Assembly: GCF_041200145.1 (NCBI RefSeq)
Contig: NZ_CP165734.1
Coordinates: 5,518,001 to 5,582,000, forward strand
Source: Bradyrhizobium sp. LLZ17
GTDB taxonomy: Bacteria > Pseudomonadota > Alphaproteobacteria > Rhizobiales > Xanthobacteraceae
Reading direction: 5' to 3'
DNA length: 64,000 nucleotides
The number at the start of each line of letters is the position of its first letter. Position 1 is the stretch's first letter. The translations under genes and the position numbers were made by a program. This document shows positions 34,425-43,182 of the stretch, in pieces. The notes below the pieces were generated by a model that saw nothing but the letters and a program-made list of their open reading frames with translations, was not told where the DNA came from and did no database searches.

Positions 34425-35582
34425 TCAGGCGGCAGGGGCCGTGGCGGCGCGCTGGAGAAATTGAAGCAGCAATCGGCTGACCTCGGCCGGTTGCTCCTGC
34501 TGCACCCAATGGCCGGCGCCGTCGACCAGATGGCAGCCGAGCAATTGGGTGCACGCGCTCGCCTGCATCGTCTCGAACACGCCGGGGCGCTGATAGGTGC
34601 CCCAATCCTGCCTGCCCGAGATGAAACAGGAGGGAACGTCGATGCTGCGGCCGGAGAACAGCTGCAACTCGTTGTTGTAAGCAGCCGACGTGCCGCAGCG
34701 ATACCATTGCAGGCCGCCCTGGAAGCCGGTACGTCCGTATTCGGCGCTGTAGTAAGCGAGATCGCTGTCCGGCAGCCATTGATTGGCGGCGATTTCGGCC
34801 GGCGAGGGCATCTCCTTCGCGACGGTCTCGGCCATCGTCTCGTCGCGGTCCATCACGTAGTAGGTCGGCAGCTTCGCCAGCTCACTCGCCGACCATGATT
34901 TCAGCGGGTACGGCTTGTTGTCGGTCCAGTCCGCGCTCTTGTGGTGATAATAGGCGCGCAGCAAATCATGCACGCCCTGCGGCGCGTGCTGCATGTCGGC
35001 GTTGGCCGCGCGTGTCGAATAATACCATTGATAATGCTTTCGCGGTCGAGGCAGGGCCGCCAGCTCACGATGCACGGGATCTTCAGCCTGCGGCTTCGCC
35101 GGTGTGTGGACCGTGTCGAACGGCAGCGGCGGCGGTCCGCCGAACGGCGCGCTCATCATCACGACCGAGCGAAACACGTCGGGCCGCATCAGCGCACACC
35201 AGGATGCGACCGGGCTGCCGAAATCATGCCCGACCAGATCCACTTGCCTGTAACCGAACGCCGACACCAGCCCGAGCGCGTCACGCACTAGGTTGAACAG
35301 ACGGAACGGCGCGAGGTCGCCGTCGTAATCGGCAGTCCATCCGGTGGTGCGGCCATAGCCGCGCTGGTCCGGCACGATCACGTGATAACCGGCGGCTGCA
35401 AGCGCCGGCATCACCTTGCGCCAGGAGAACGCGAGCTCGGGAAAGCCGTGCAGCAGCAGGATGCAGGGCCGGCCTTTGGTCTCGAAGCCGGCCTCCAGCA
35501 CATGCATGCGCAAGCCGTTGATGCCATCCACGTAACGCGAGCGGATTCCGGCGGGCAGGGGGATGTCAGGGAGATCGGCCAT
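34425..35582 (-). CDS. Alpha/beta hydrolase, epoxide-hydrolase-like
   Basis: Predicted 385-residue hydrolase. HGFPE (residues 45-49) carries the oxyanion motif and GHDFG holds the nucleophile Asp120, as in epoxide hydrolases and haloalkane dehalogenases. The catalytic His is probably in VDGAGHWVQQEQP near the C-terminus. A large insert before it (residues ~160-260) forms the lid. The length exceeds the usual 290-330 residues because of this lid. It starts a leftward catabolic run but is separated from the MBL gene by a repeat. Confidence 0.88.
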   Translation of the reverse strand: MADLPDIPLPAGIRSRYVDGINGLRMHVLEAGFETKGRPCILLLHGFPELAFSWRKVMPALAAAGYHVIVPDQRGYGRTTGWTADYDGDLAPFRLFNLVRDALGLVSAFGYRQVDLVGHDFGSPVASWCALMRPDVFRSVVMMSAPFGGPPPLPFDTVHTPAKPQAEDPVHRELAALPRPRKHYQWYYSTRAANADMQHAPQGVHDLLRAYYHHKSADWTDNKPYPLKSWSASELAKLPTYYVMDRDETMAETVAKEMPSPAEIAANQWLPDSDLAYYSAEYGRTGFQGGLQWYRCGTSAAYNNELQLFSGRSIDVPSCFISGRQDWGTYQRPGVFETMQASACTQLLGCHLVDGAGHWVQQEQPAEVSRLLLQFLQRAATAPAA

Positions 35583-35592
35583 GATGTTTCCT

Positions 35593-35693
35593 CGTCATGG
35601 CCGGGCTTGTCCCGGCCATCCATGCTTCTTCGCTGTCGTGGATTGTAAGAACGTGGATGCCCGGGACAAGCCCGGGCATGACGGAAACGAAGG
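35593..35693. repeat. CGTCATGGCCGGGCTTGTCC inverted repeat
   Basis: CGTCATGGCCGGGCTTGTCC and its inverse GGACAAGCCCGGGCATGACG are the outer arms around an internal ACGTGGATG. A truncated copy lies at 39841-39913. Confidence 0.8.
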
Positions 35694-35698
35694 CGGCG

Positions 35699-36565
35699 CT
35701 ACACCGCCGCGCAGACGAATCCATTCCCCTTGCGCCGGATCTTCCCGACCGACGGCGACGGAAAATGCGCGGTGCAGCACAGCGTGTCGGTGTCGCAATA
35801 GCGCTCCAGGAAGCTGCGGCGTGTGGTTGCCGCCGCTGCCTGGTCGACGTCGAACTTGATCGAGAGCTCCGGATACAGCGTCTGGATCGGCGAGTGCATG
35901 AGATCGCCGCTGAAGACCGCGTCGTCCTTGCCGCGGCCGAAGGTGAAGGCGACGTGACCGGGCGTATGGCCTGGTGTCGGCACGATGCGGACGTGATCGC
36001 CGATCTGGTGGTCGTTGCCGACGACCTCGTGGCGCTTGGCCTCGACCACGGGCAGCACGCTGTCGACGAAGGGCGCGACCTCCGCCTTCGCGTTCTGCTC
36101 GGTCCAGTAGTCGAACTCGCGCTTCGCGAACACGTAGCGCGCCTTCGGGAAGGTCGGCACCCAGCGGCCGTTTTCCAGCCGCGTATTCCAGCCGACGTGA
36201 TCGACGTGCAGATGCGTGCACATCACGAAGTCGATGTCGTCGACGGAGATGCCGGCGCTCGCGAGCCCGCGGAAATAGGTGTCGTCGGTCTTCATGTTCC
36301 ACTTCGGTCGCGGCCGCGGCTTGTCGTTGCCGATGCAGCTGTCGACCAGAATGGTGTGATGTGGCGTCTTGATCACGTAGGACTGGAAGCACAGGATCAA
36401 CCCGTCCTGCTCGTCCAGCGCTTTCGCCTGCCGCATCCAGGTGCGGTTCTCGGCCAGCACCTCCGGCGTCAACCCGGGCAGCATCTCCAGCGCCGGCAGG
36501 AACGTGGTCTCCTGCTCGATGATGCGATGGATGGTGAGATCGCCGATCGCGTATTTCAGACTCAT
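35699..36565 (-). CDS. MBL-fold metallo-hydrolase (sister of the gene at 38368)
   Basis: Predicted 288-residue metallo-beta-lactamase-fold hydrolase. The metal motif is THLHVDHVGWNT (HxHxDH), with downstream PTPGHTPGHVAF and FSGDLMHSP. It shares THLHVDHVGWNT and WVPTFPKARYVF with the enzyme at 38368-39216, so the two are recent paralogues flanking a GST and an FAH-family gene. Lactonase or quorum-quenching activity is common in this branch, but the substrate is not known here. Confidence 0.9.
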   Translation of the reverse strand: MSLKYAIGDLTIHRIIEQETTFLPALEMLPGLTPEVLAENRTWMRQAKALDEQDGLILCFQSYVIKTPHHTILVDSCIGNDKPRPRPKWNMKTDDTYFRGLASAGISVDDIDFVMCTHLHVDHVGWNTRLENGRWVPTFPKARYVFAKREFDYWTEQNAKAEVAPFVDSVLPVVEAKRHEVVGNDHQIGDHVRIVPTPGHTPGHVAFTFGRGKDDAVFSGDLMHSPIQTLYPELSIKFDVDQAAAATTRRSFLERYCDTDTLCCTAHFPSPSVGKIRRKGNGFVCAAV

Positions 36566-36581
36566 GACAACACTCCGCGCG

Positions 36582-37193
36582 CTACGCCGCCGGCGGCACC
36601 GAGATTTTCACCGAGGGCCGCTCCAGCATCTTCTGATCAAAGGCGTCGAGTTTCGGATAGGCCTTGCGCCAGCCGCAATCGGCGAAGCGGAAGTCGGCGT
36701 AGCCGAGCACGCAGACGAGGCCGATCTGCGAGATGTCGAACGGCCCGTTCAGCACGTCCGGCATGTTCTCGAAACGCGCCATGCCGGTCCAGGCCCGGTT
36801 CCAGTGGTCGTCCGACCACGCCTGCCATTGCAGGCCCTGCGGCCGCACCATCTTCTCGTAGCGGCACAGCAGCATGGAATCGAGCATGCCGTTGATGAGG
36901 GAATGATTGGTCTTGGCCTTCCAGCGCCGAGGGCCGTAGTCGGGAATGAGGCTGCCGCCCGCCATCTCGTTGAGATATTCGACGATGACGTAGGAATCCA
37001 AAATGACGTCGCCGTCATTGGTGATCAGCACCGGCAGCTTCTTCAGCGGCGTGATGCGCGAATAGTCCTCATTGACCGTACCCGGCGCCACGGTCGCGGG
37101 CATGAACTCGATGTTGTCGATCAGCCCAAGCTCGATCGCGGCGATGCGCACCTTGCGGGCGAACGGCGAGGCGGCGGAGAAGGAGAGTTTCAT
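36582..37193 (-). CDS. Glutathione S-transferase family protein
   Basis: Predicted 203-residue GST. The thioredoxin-like N-domain reads MKLSFSAASPFARKVRIAAI with a Ser in the catalytic position and VNEDYSRITPLKKLPVLI carrying the cis-Pro. DSYVIVEYLNE binds the gamma-glutamyl group. The C-terminal helical domain follows from residue ~85. It lies 16 bases upstream of the MBL gene in transcription order, suggesting co-transcription. Confidence 0.9.
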   Translation of the reverse strand: MKLSFSAASPFARKVRIAAIELGLIDNIEFMPATVAPGTVNEDYSRITPLKKLPVLITNDGDVILDSYVIVEYLNEMAGGSLIPDYGPRRWKAKTNHSLINGMLDSMLLCRYEKMVRPQGLQWQAWSDDHWNRAWTGMARFENMPDVLNGPFDISQIGLVCVLGYADFRFADCGWRKAYPKLDAFDQKMLERPSVKISVPPAA

Positions 37194-37207
37194 TTTGGAT
37201 CCTTGTT

Positions 37208-37289
37208 GTCATTCCGGGGCGATGCGAAGCATCGAACCCGGAATCTCGAGATTCCGGGTCTGGCGCGAGAGCGCCATCCCGGAATGACA
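37208..37289. repeat. GTCATTCCGGGGCGATGCG inverted repeat
   Basis: Outer arms GTCATTCCGGGGCG and TCCCGGAATGACA, inner arms CCGGAATCTC and GAGATTCCGG. Same family as 20168-20272 and 43102-43176. Confidence 0.75.
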
Positions 37290-37303
37290 GATGAGGTCGC
37301 CGC

Positions 37304-38146
37304 CTAAGCCGCAACGATCTCCTGCCGCTGCTCGCCGAGGCCTTCGATGCCGAGGGTGATGACGTCGCCGACATTGAGGAAGGTCGGCGGCTTCATGCCG
37401 AGACCGACGCCGGGCGGGGTGCCGGTGGTGATGATGTCGCCGGGCAGCAGCGTCATGAACTGCGAGACATAGGAGATGCACTTGGCCATCGAGAAGATCA
37501 TCGTTTTGGTCGAGCCGGTCTGGCGGCGCTGGCCGTTGACGTCGAGCCACATCGACAGGTTCTGCACGTCCTTGATCTCGTCCTTGGTGGCGAGCCACGG
37601 CCCGAGCGGGCCGAACGTGTCATGCGACTTGCCCTTCGTCCACTGTCCCAGGCGCTCGGTCTGGAAGTTGCGCTCGGAGACGTCGTTGCAGACGCAATAG
37701 CCGGCGACGTGGTTGAGCGCGTCAGCCTCCGAGACATATTTGGCGCGGGTGCCGATGATGGCGGCGATCTCGACTTCCCAGTCGAGCTTGGTCGAGCCGC
37801 GCGGCTTTTCGACCACATCGTTCGGGCCGGACAGCGAGGTGTTGGCCTTCATGAAGATGATCGGTTCGGTCGGGATGGCAGCGCCGGTTTCCTTGGCGTG
37901 GTCGCTGTAATTGAGGCCGATCGCGACGAATTTGGAAATGCCGGTGACGGGCGCGCCGAACCGCGGCTTGCCGGAGACGGCGGGCAGTGACGCGGGGTCG
38001 AGGGCCGCCAGCTTGGTCAGGGATTCCGGGGAATAGGCCTCGCCCGTGAGGTCCTTCACATGCGCCGACAGGTCGCGCAACTGGCCGGATTTGTCGACCA
38101 GGCCGGGTTTTTCCGCACTCTTTTCGCCGTAACGAACAAGCTTCAT
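37304..38146 (-). CDS. Fumarylacetoacetate hydrolase-family protein
   Basis: Predicted 280-residue FAH-fold hydrolase or ring-cleavage-product hydrolase/decarboxylase. Start ATG at 38146 (MKLVRYGEKSAEKPGLVD) has AGGGAG upstream; the longer frame is not plausible. Catalytic-core motifs are AIGLNYSDHAKE, LDWEVEIAAIIG with the metal-binding Glu residues, and LPGDIITTGTPPGVG. Enzymes of this type act on 2-oxo acids from aromatic breakdown. With the GST and MBL genes it suggests an aromatic or xenobiotic catabolic cluster, by inference. Confidence 0.9.
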   Translation of the reverse strand: MKLVRYGEKSAEKPGLVDKSGQLRDLSAHVKDLTGEAYSPESLTKLAALDPASLPAVSGKPRFGAPVTGISKFVAIGLNYSDHAKETGAAIPTEPIIFMKANTSLSGPNDVVEKPRGSTKLDWEVEIAAIIGTRAKYVSEADALNHVAGYCVCNDVSERNFQTERLGQWTKGKSHDTFGPLGPWLATKDEIKDVQNLSMWLDVNGQRRQTGSTKTMIFSMAKCISYVSQFMTLLPGDIITTGTPPGVGLGMKPPTFLNVGDVITLGIEGLGEQRQEIVAA

Positions 38147-38249
38147 TCTCGTTTCTCCCTGGAGATGGACCGATCGGTTAAATAGCTTCATGGAACAGCG
38201 CGGCGGGAAATTCAACCGCCGACTAGCCGCCGTTCCCGCATTGCTCCCC

Positions 38250-38362
38250 CTCATCCTGAGGGTCCGCCGAAGGCGGGCGTCTCGAAGGATGGCCGCGGAC
38301 GAGAAAGCGGGGCCTGCATGGTTCGAGACGCGCGAAGACGCGCTCCTCACCATGAGGAGCAA
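38250..38362. repeat. TCATCCTGAGG-type inverted element
   Basis: The region from TTGCTCCCCCTCATCCTGAG to CTCACCATGAGGAGCAATG has inverse ends (ATTGCTCC / GGAGCAAT), with the inner pair GGGCGTCTCGAAGGATGG and GTTCGAGACGCGC. Confidence 0.6.
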
Positions 38363-38367
38363 TGTCG

Positions 38368-39216
38368 TCAAGCCAGCGCCTCAAACCTGAACGCGTCGCC
38401 ATCGCGCTTGATATGCCCGGCCGAAAAATGCCCGCCGATCACCAGCGTCCGGGTGTCGGCAAAGCGGCCGAACAGCACTGCCCGCGTCGCGGCCGATTGT
38501 ACCTGGTCGGAATCCGCGGTCGATGACCAGTCGACATGGGCCATCTGGCAGGGATGATGGGCGACGTCGCCGGTCAGCAACCCTTGTTCACCGTCCGATC
38601 GGATCAGGATGCTCATATGGCCGGGGCTGTGGCCGGGCGTCGGAATCACGCTGATCTCCTCGCACAACCGGTGATCGCTCGGGATCAGGTCGGCGCGATC
38701 GGCATCGACGACCGGCTTCACTGAATCGTTGAACACGGCCTGCTTGTCCGGCTCGGTCGAATGATCGCGCCAATATTCATATTCGGTGTCGCCGAACACA
38801 TAGCGCGCTTTGGGAAAGGTCGGCACCCATTTGCCGTCGACGAGCTTCGTATTCCAGCCGACATGGTCGACGTGAAGATGCGTGCACAGCACGGTGTCGA
38901 TGCTGTCGGGGGCAAACCCCGCCGCCATCATCGTCTCCAGGAACGGCGTGCTGCGGTTATTCCAGGTCGGGACGCCGCGGCCCTGCTTGTCGTTGCCGAG
39001 GCCGGTGTCGACCACGATGCGTCGGTCTGGCGTTTCCACCACCAGCGAATGGATCGACATCTTCAGCCGGCCCTCTTCGGTGGCAAAATGCGGGATCAGC
39101 CAAGGCAGCTTCCGGATCGCGTCATTGCTCGCCAAGGGCAGGATGAAGCGGGTCGAGCCGACCGTCTCCAATTCCACCACCCTGGTGATTTTGACCTTGC
39201 CGACTGTCCACTGCAT
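38368..39216 (-). CDS. MBL-fold metallo-hydrolase
   Basis: Predicted 282-residue MBL-fold enzyme. The ATG at 39216 (MQWTVGKVKITRV) has AAGGAGGG 10 bases upstream; upstream in-frame residues are excluded. Metal motif THLHVDHVGWNT, PTPGHSPGHMSIL and the Asp in LTGDVAHHPCQM. It is paralogous to the gene at 35699. The stop-side gap is filled by a repeat. Confidence 0.9.
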   Translation of the reverse strand: MQWTVGKVKITRVVELETVGSTRFILPLASNDAIRKLPWLIPHFATEEGRLKMSIHSLVVETPDRRIVVDTGLGNDKQGRGVPTWNNRSTPFLETMMAAGFAPDSIDTVLCTHLHVDHVGWNTKLVDGKWVPTFPKARYVFGDTEYEYWRDHSTEPDKQAVFNDSVKPVVDADRADLIPSDHRLCEEISVIPTPGHSPGHMSILIRSDGEQGLLTGDVAHHPCQMAHVDWSSTADSDQVQSAATRAVLFGRFADTRTLVIGGHFSAGHIKRDGDAFRFEALA

Positions 39217-39343
39217 TGCGGCGTGCCCTCCTTGTTCTTGCTTTGGCGGCAAAAGATGCGGGTTTCCGTCACCCAGCGCAATGGATCATCTGACGCGGTG
39301 CGGCGTTATCGCGGGAACCCAGGACAGGCCAAAAGGGGCAGTC

Positions 39344-39820
39344 ATGCCAGAGCTTGCAATTTCCGCCGAGAAGGTCGCCTTCATCATCGAGAAGGCCCGC
39401 GAATTCGACGTCAAGGAAGCGGACTCCGATCCGGATTTGGGCTCGAACGCCGCCGATGACGATATGGTCGACGTGCTGGACGATGACGGCTCCGATCCCG
39501 CGGGGCAAGAACTCAGCAGTTTCATCGCCGCCCTCAACGAGGACGAGCAGCTGGACCTCGTCGCGCTGACATGGCTCGGGCGCGGCGAGGGCACGATCGA
39601 CGATTGGGACGATTTGCGCGCCCGCGCCGTGGAGGCCCGCGCCACCTATCGCGCGCCGCGGCGCGAAACCATCCGCTATCTGCTCGGCGATCCCATGCTG
39701 GGCGATTTGCTCGCGGAGGGATTGGACGCGTTCGGCATCGACTGGACCGACGGAAACACCACCGCCGATTCATCGGCCCCGAGCCAGCGCGACGAAGACG
39801 AGATCACCAAGCAGCGGTGA
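39344..39820 (+). CDS. DUF3775 domain-containing protein
   Basis: Predicted 158-residue acidic cytoplasmic protein with the DUF3775 pattern: AISAEKVAFIIEKAREFDVK, ELSSFIAALNEDEQLDLVAL and TWLGRGEGTIDDW. The start at 39344 follows AAAAGGGGCAG and the longer frame is rejected. No catalytic site is visible. It faces the MBL gene divergently. Function unknown. Confidence 0.8.
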   Translation: MPELAISAEKVAFIIEKAREFDVKEADSDPDLGSNAADDDMVDVLDDDGSDPAGQELSSFIAALNEDEQLDLVALTWLGRGEGTIDDWDDLRARAVEARATYRAPRRETIRYLLGDPMLGDLLAEGLDAFGIDWTDGNTTADSSAPSQRDEDEITKQR

Positions 39821-39840
39821 TCATTCTCGCTGGCTCAACG

Positions 39841-39913
39841 TCGTCATGGCCGGGCTTGTCCCGGCCACCCACGTCTTGCCTCGCCGTCCAAAGTACGTGG
39901 CTGCCCGGGCATA
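39841..39913. repeat. Truncated CGTCATGGCCGGGCTTGTCC repeat
   Basis: The left arm TCGTCATGGCCGGGCTTGTC is complete, but the right side stops after CTGCCCGGGCAT. It is a damaged copy of 35593-35693. Confidence 0.6.
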
Positions 39914-39936
39914 GGCGAGTGGAAGCGTAGTTGCCG

Positions 39937-40719
39937 CTACAGCGTTCCAGGAAACGCGCCGCCATCCAGCAGGATGTTCTGCCCGGTGATGAAGCCGGCC
40001 TTGGCGCCGCAGAGGAAAGCGCAGGCGTAGCCGAACTCGTCGGGCTGGCCGAAGCGGCCGGCGGGGTTGAGCTTGGCGCGCTCGGCCAGAAGCTGATCCG
40101 GCGTGATGCCGCGCTTGTCGGCCTCGGCCTTCGCGGTGCCGCGCAGCCGGTCGGTCTCGAACGGGCCGGGCAGGAGTCCGTTGATGGTGACGTTGTTGAT
40201 CACGGTCTTGCGCGACAGGCCGGCGATGAAGCCGGTGAGGCCGGCGCGCGCACCGTTGGACAGGCCGAGAATGTCGATCGGCGCCTTCACCGCGGCCGAC
40301 GTGATGTTGACGATGCGGCCGAATTTGCGCGCCATCATGCCGTCGACGGTCGACTTGATCAGCTCGATCGGGGTCAGCATGTTGGCGTCGATCGCCTTGA
40401 TCCAGTCGTCGCGGGTCCAGTTGCGGAAATCGCCGGGCGGCGGGCCGCCGGCATTGTTGATCAGGATGTCGGGCTCGGGGCAGGCCTTCAGCACGGCCTC
40501 GCGGCCTGCCGGCGTCGTGATGTCGCCGACGATCTCGGTGACCGTCACGTCCGGACAGGCTTTGCGGATGTCGTCGGCCGTCTTCTTCAGGACATCAGCG
40601 CCGCGGGCGGTCAGCGTGACGTGAACGCCTGCTTCGGCAAGCGAGATGGCGCAGGCTCGGCCGAGACCCTTGCTGGATGCGCAGACGATGGCGCGGCGAC
40701 CTTTGATCCCAAGATCCAC
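39937..40719 (-). CDS. SDR-like protein with altered catalytic motif
   Basis: Predicted 260-residue SDR fold. The GTG at 40719 (VDLGIKGRRAIVCASSKGLG) has GGGAG upstream and starts just before the nucleotide-binding motif CASSKGLGRA. NNAGGPPPG is normal. The active-site region reads NITSAAVKAPIDILGLSNGA then RAGLTG: Ser141 is present but YxxxK is replaced by Ser154-x-x-x-Arg158. Related proteins with SNxxR exist in many proteobacteria. Normal dehydrogenase activity is unlikely without the Tyr. It is next to, but independent of, DUF3775. Confidence 0.85.
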   Translation of the reverse strand: MDLGIKGRRAIVCASSKGLGRACAISLAEAGVHVTLTARGADVLKKTADDIRKACPDVTVTEIVGDITTPAGREAVLKACPEPDILINNAGGPPPGDFRNWTRDDWIKAIDANMLTPIELIKSTVDGMMARKFGRIVNITSAAVKAPIDILGLSNGARAGLTGFIAGLSRKTVINNVTINGLLPGPFETDRLRGTAKAEADKRGITPDQLLAERAKLNPAGRFGQPDEFGYACAFLCGAKAGFITGQNILLDGGAFPGTL

Positions 40720-40854
40720 TGTTTCACTCCCGTAAATAGCTGGCTGGTTTTGGATGCTCGGTACTCTAGCCAATCGTGGTGCCGCTGATAAGGGACCGGC
40801 TCGCATCAAAATGCATGCACGCTTCCGCGGCGATGCAAATGTGCGGGCATGATC

Positions 40855-41367
40855 CTAGATGCGCCGTTCCTGCTTGAGGCGGTCGATCGCGGCAGCCGCC
40901 TCCGGCGGCAGCGACTTGAAGCCCATCTGGCCGACGGTCGAGAACAGCGGCCGCAGCCGCGAACCGGCGAGGAAGGGTGGCTGGTGGTTGGCCGGCACGA
41001 TCTGGTCGAACACCAGCACCAGCGTGGTGGCGACGAGTCCGACCCGGACGGCGCCCAGCGCAGCGCCGCCGAGGCGGTCACCGATGCCGGCCTCGCCCAT
41101 GGTGTCGTTCAGCGCGACCCGGCCGATATGCCCGAACAGCATGCCGACGATCACGAAGATGGCGAAGAACCAGATCCAGTTCTGCAGCAGCGGCGAATTC
41201 GGATTGCCGGTGATCTGCGGCGCGATCAGTGGCATCAGCGCGATCGCGATCGGCGCGGCGAGCAGATAGGCCAGGATGGTCATGGCGCTGCGGAGCAGGC
41301 CGGTCCTGAAACCGAACCCGATCGCAATCGCGAGGGCCGCATAGACCGCGAGATCGAAACTGTTCAT
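40855..41367 (-). CDS. CvpA family membrane protein
   Basis: Predicted 170-residue protein with four hydrophobic helices, starting MNSFDLAVYAALAIAIGFGF at the ATG at 41367. The central segment IGRVALNDTMGEAGIGDRLG and a helix after it (GGAALGAVRVGLVATTLVLV) match the colicin V production family. CvpA is linked to envelope stability and, near purF in other genomes, to purine genes, but no purine gene is adjacent here. Confidence 0.85.
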   Translation of the reverse strand: MNSFDLAVYAALAIAIGFGFRTGLLRSAMTILAYLLAAPIAIALMPLIAPQITGNPNSPLLQNWIWFFAIFVIVGMLFGHIGRVALNDTMGEAGIGDRLGGAALGAVRVGLVATTLVLVFDQIVPANHQPPFLAGSRLRPLFSTVGQMGFKSLPPEAAAAIDRLKQERRI

Positions 41368-41490
41368 GAGCGGGAGCCTGCCATGGAACGTATGAACGCC
41401 CAACCGATCATTCCGGTTTCAGATCGCTAAAATCGTCTGTATTTTTTTGCCCCGACGGGCCCCCCGTAAGAACGGGGAGAGGGAGAAGAG

Positions 41491-43083
41491 CTACCGCACC
41501 TCCTCCCTGATCATGTCCGCCGCCCTCTCTCCGATCATGATCGTCGGCGCATTGGTGTTGCCGCCGATCAGCGTCGGCATGATCGAGGCGTCGACGACGC
41601 GCAATCCTTCCACGCCGTGGACCTTGAGCCTGGGATCGACCACGGCCATCGCATCCGTCCCCATCTTGCAGGTGCCGACGGGGTGATAGACGGTATCGAC
41701 GCGGTTGCGCAGGACGGCGCGGATGTCGTCGTCCGTCCTCACGTCGGACGTGAACATGTCCTTCTTCTGCAACGCGCGCATCGCGGGCGTCTCCATCAGC
41801 CGTCGCGTGGTCTTGAAGCCGGCGACCATCGTCTCGAGATCCTCCGCCTCGCCCAAGAAATTCGGATCGATCATGGGGGCTGCGAGCGGATCAGCGCTTT
41901 TCAGCCAGACGCTGCCGCGGCTCTTTGGTCGCAACAGGCAGACATGGCATGAGAACCCGGCCTCCTTGTGCTTCTTGCGGCCGTGGTCGTCGAGCATCGC
42001 GATAACGAAATGAAGCTGAATGTCTGATACGTCGAGGTCGGGGCGGGTTTTCAGGAAGCCGCCACATTCGGCGAAATTGGTGGTCATCAGGCCGCGCCGC
42101 TCGCTGCGGTAGCGCTGGATCGCGCGGAGCAGGGATGGCAGCCGACCGAGCGAGGAGTGAACAAGGTGCGGATAGTCGGACGCGTACACGAACACGAAAT
42201 CCGGATGGTCCTGCAGATTGCGCCCGACGCCCGGCAAATGGTGCACGACGCCGATGCCTTGTGCGGCAAGCGCATCGCCGTCGCCAATGCCCGACAGCAT
42301 CAGCAATTGCGGTGACTGGAAGGCGCCGCCGGCGAGGATGACCTCGCGGCGGGCGTGCAGCCGCTTGGTGTGCTTGCCCTGCACATATTCGATGCCGACC
42401 GCGCGCCCGCCTTCGAACAGGATTTTCGTGGCATGCGCTCCCGTCTCGACGCGCAGATTCGCGCGCTTATCGATGTGGGGCTGCAGATAGGCGCGCGCCG
42501 CGCTCCAACGCTCGCCGTTCTTCTGTGTCACCTGGTAGCTGCCGAGTCCTTCCTGGTCCTCGGCGTTGAAGTCCTCGCGGACGCGGAATTGCGCCTCGCG
42601 CGCGGCCTGATGGAAGACCTCGTGGATCGGATTCTCCGAACGCAACCTGTTGACGTGCAGCGGGCCGCCCTTGCCATGATACGCGCCGTCGAAATCACTG
42701 TTGTTCTCCGAGCGCTTGAAATAGGGCAGCACGTCGTCATACGACCAGCCGGCATTGCCAAGCGAGGCCCAGTGGTCGTAATCCCATTTGTGGCCGCGGA
42801 TGTAGACCATGGCGTTGATCGCCGAGGAACCGCCGAGGCCCTTGCCGCGCGGTTGATAGCCGATACGGCCGTTCAATCCCTTCTGCGGCACGGTCTCGAA
42901 GGCCCAGTTGGCCGCGCTATAGGGCAACGCAAGGCCGAATGGCGTGGTGATCCGCCAATTGTCGTTGCGTCCGCCGGCATCGAGCAGCGCCACCGATGCC
43001 GCCGAATCCTCCGACAGCCGCCCCGCCACCGCGCAACCGCCGGAGCCCGCGCCCACGACGACGAAATCGAATGTGTCAGTCAC
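41491..43083 (-). CDS. GMC-family FAD oxidoreductase (choline/alcohol dehydrogenase-like)
   Basis: Predicted 530-residue flavoprotein. FAD motif VVVGAGSGGCAVAGRL at residues ~8-23, GMC signature QPRGKGLGGSSAINAMVYIR and C-terminal VYHPVGTCKMGTDAMAVVDP with catalytic His. I chose GTG at 43083 because GGGGGAAA lies 8 bases upstream. The ATG at 43107 falls inside the adjacent inverted repeat. The enzyme oxidises an alcohol with FAD. It precedes an aldehyde dehydrogenase gene in the opposite order, separated only by a repeat, so alcohol to acid oxidation is a natural pair. Confidence 0.92.
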   Translation of the reverse strand: MTDTFDFVVVGAGSGGCAVAGRLSEDSAASVALLDAGGRNDNWRITTPFGLALPYSAANWAFETVPQKGLNGRIGYQPRGKGLGGSSAINAMVYIRGHKWDYDHWASLGNAGWSYDDVLPYFKRSENNSDFDGAYHGKGGPLHVNRLRSENPIHEVFHQAAREAQFRVREDFNAEDQEGLGSYQVTQKNGERWSAARAYLQPHIDKRANLRVETGAHATKILFEGGRAVGIEYVQGKHTKRLHARREVILAGGAFQSPQLLMLSGIGDGDALAAQGIGVVHHLPGVGRNLQDHPDFVFVYASDYPHLVHSSLGRLPSLLRAIQRYRSERRGLMTTNFAECGGFLKTRPDLDVSDIQLHFVIAMLDDHGRKKHKEAGFSCHVCLLRPKSRGSVWLKSADPLAAPMIDPNFLGEAEDLETMVAGFKTTRRLMETPAMRALQKKDMFTSDVRTDDDIRAVLRNRVDTVYHPVGTCKMGTDAMAVVDPRLKVHGVEGLRVVDASIMPTLIGGNTNAPTIMIGERAADMIREEVR

Positions 43084-43101
43084 TTGTGTTTCCCCCATTA
43101 T

Positions 43102-43176
43102 CGTCATTCCGGGGCGATGCGTAGCATCGAACCCGGAATCTCGAGGTTCCGGGTTCGCTCCGCGCCCCGGAACGAC
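43102..43176. repeat. CGTCATTCCGGGGCGATGCG inverted repeat
   Basis: Starts CGTCATTCCGGGGCGATGCG; the inverse end CGCGCCCCGGAACGACC is a little diverged. It contains the alternative ATG of the GMC gene, which shows that start to be unlikely. Confidence 0.7.
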
Positions 43177-43182
43177 CGATTC

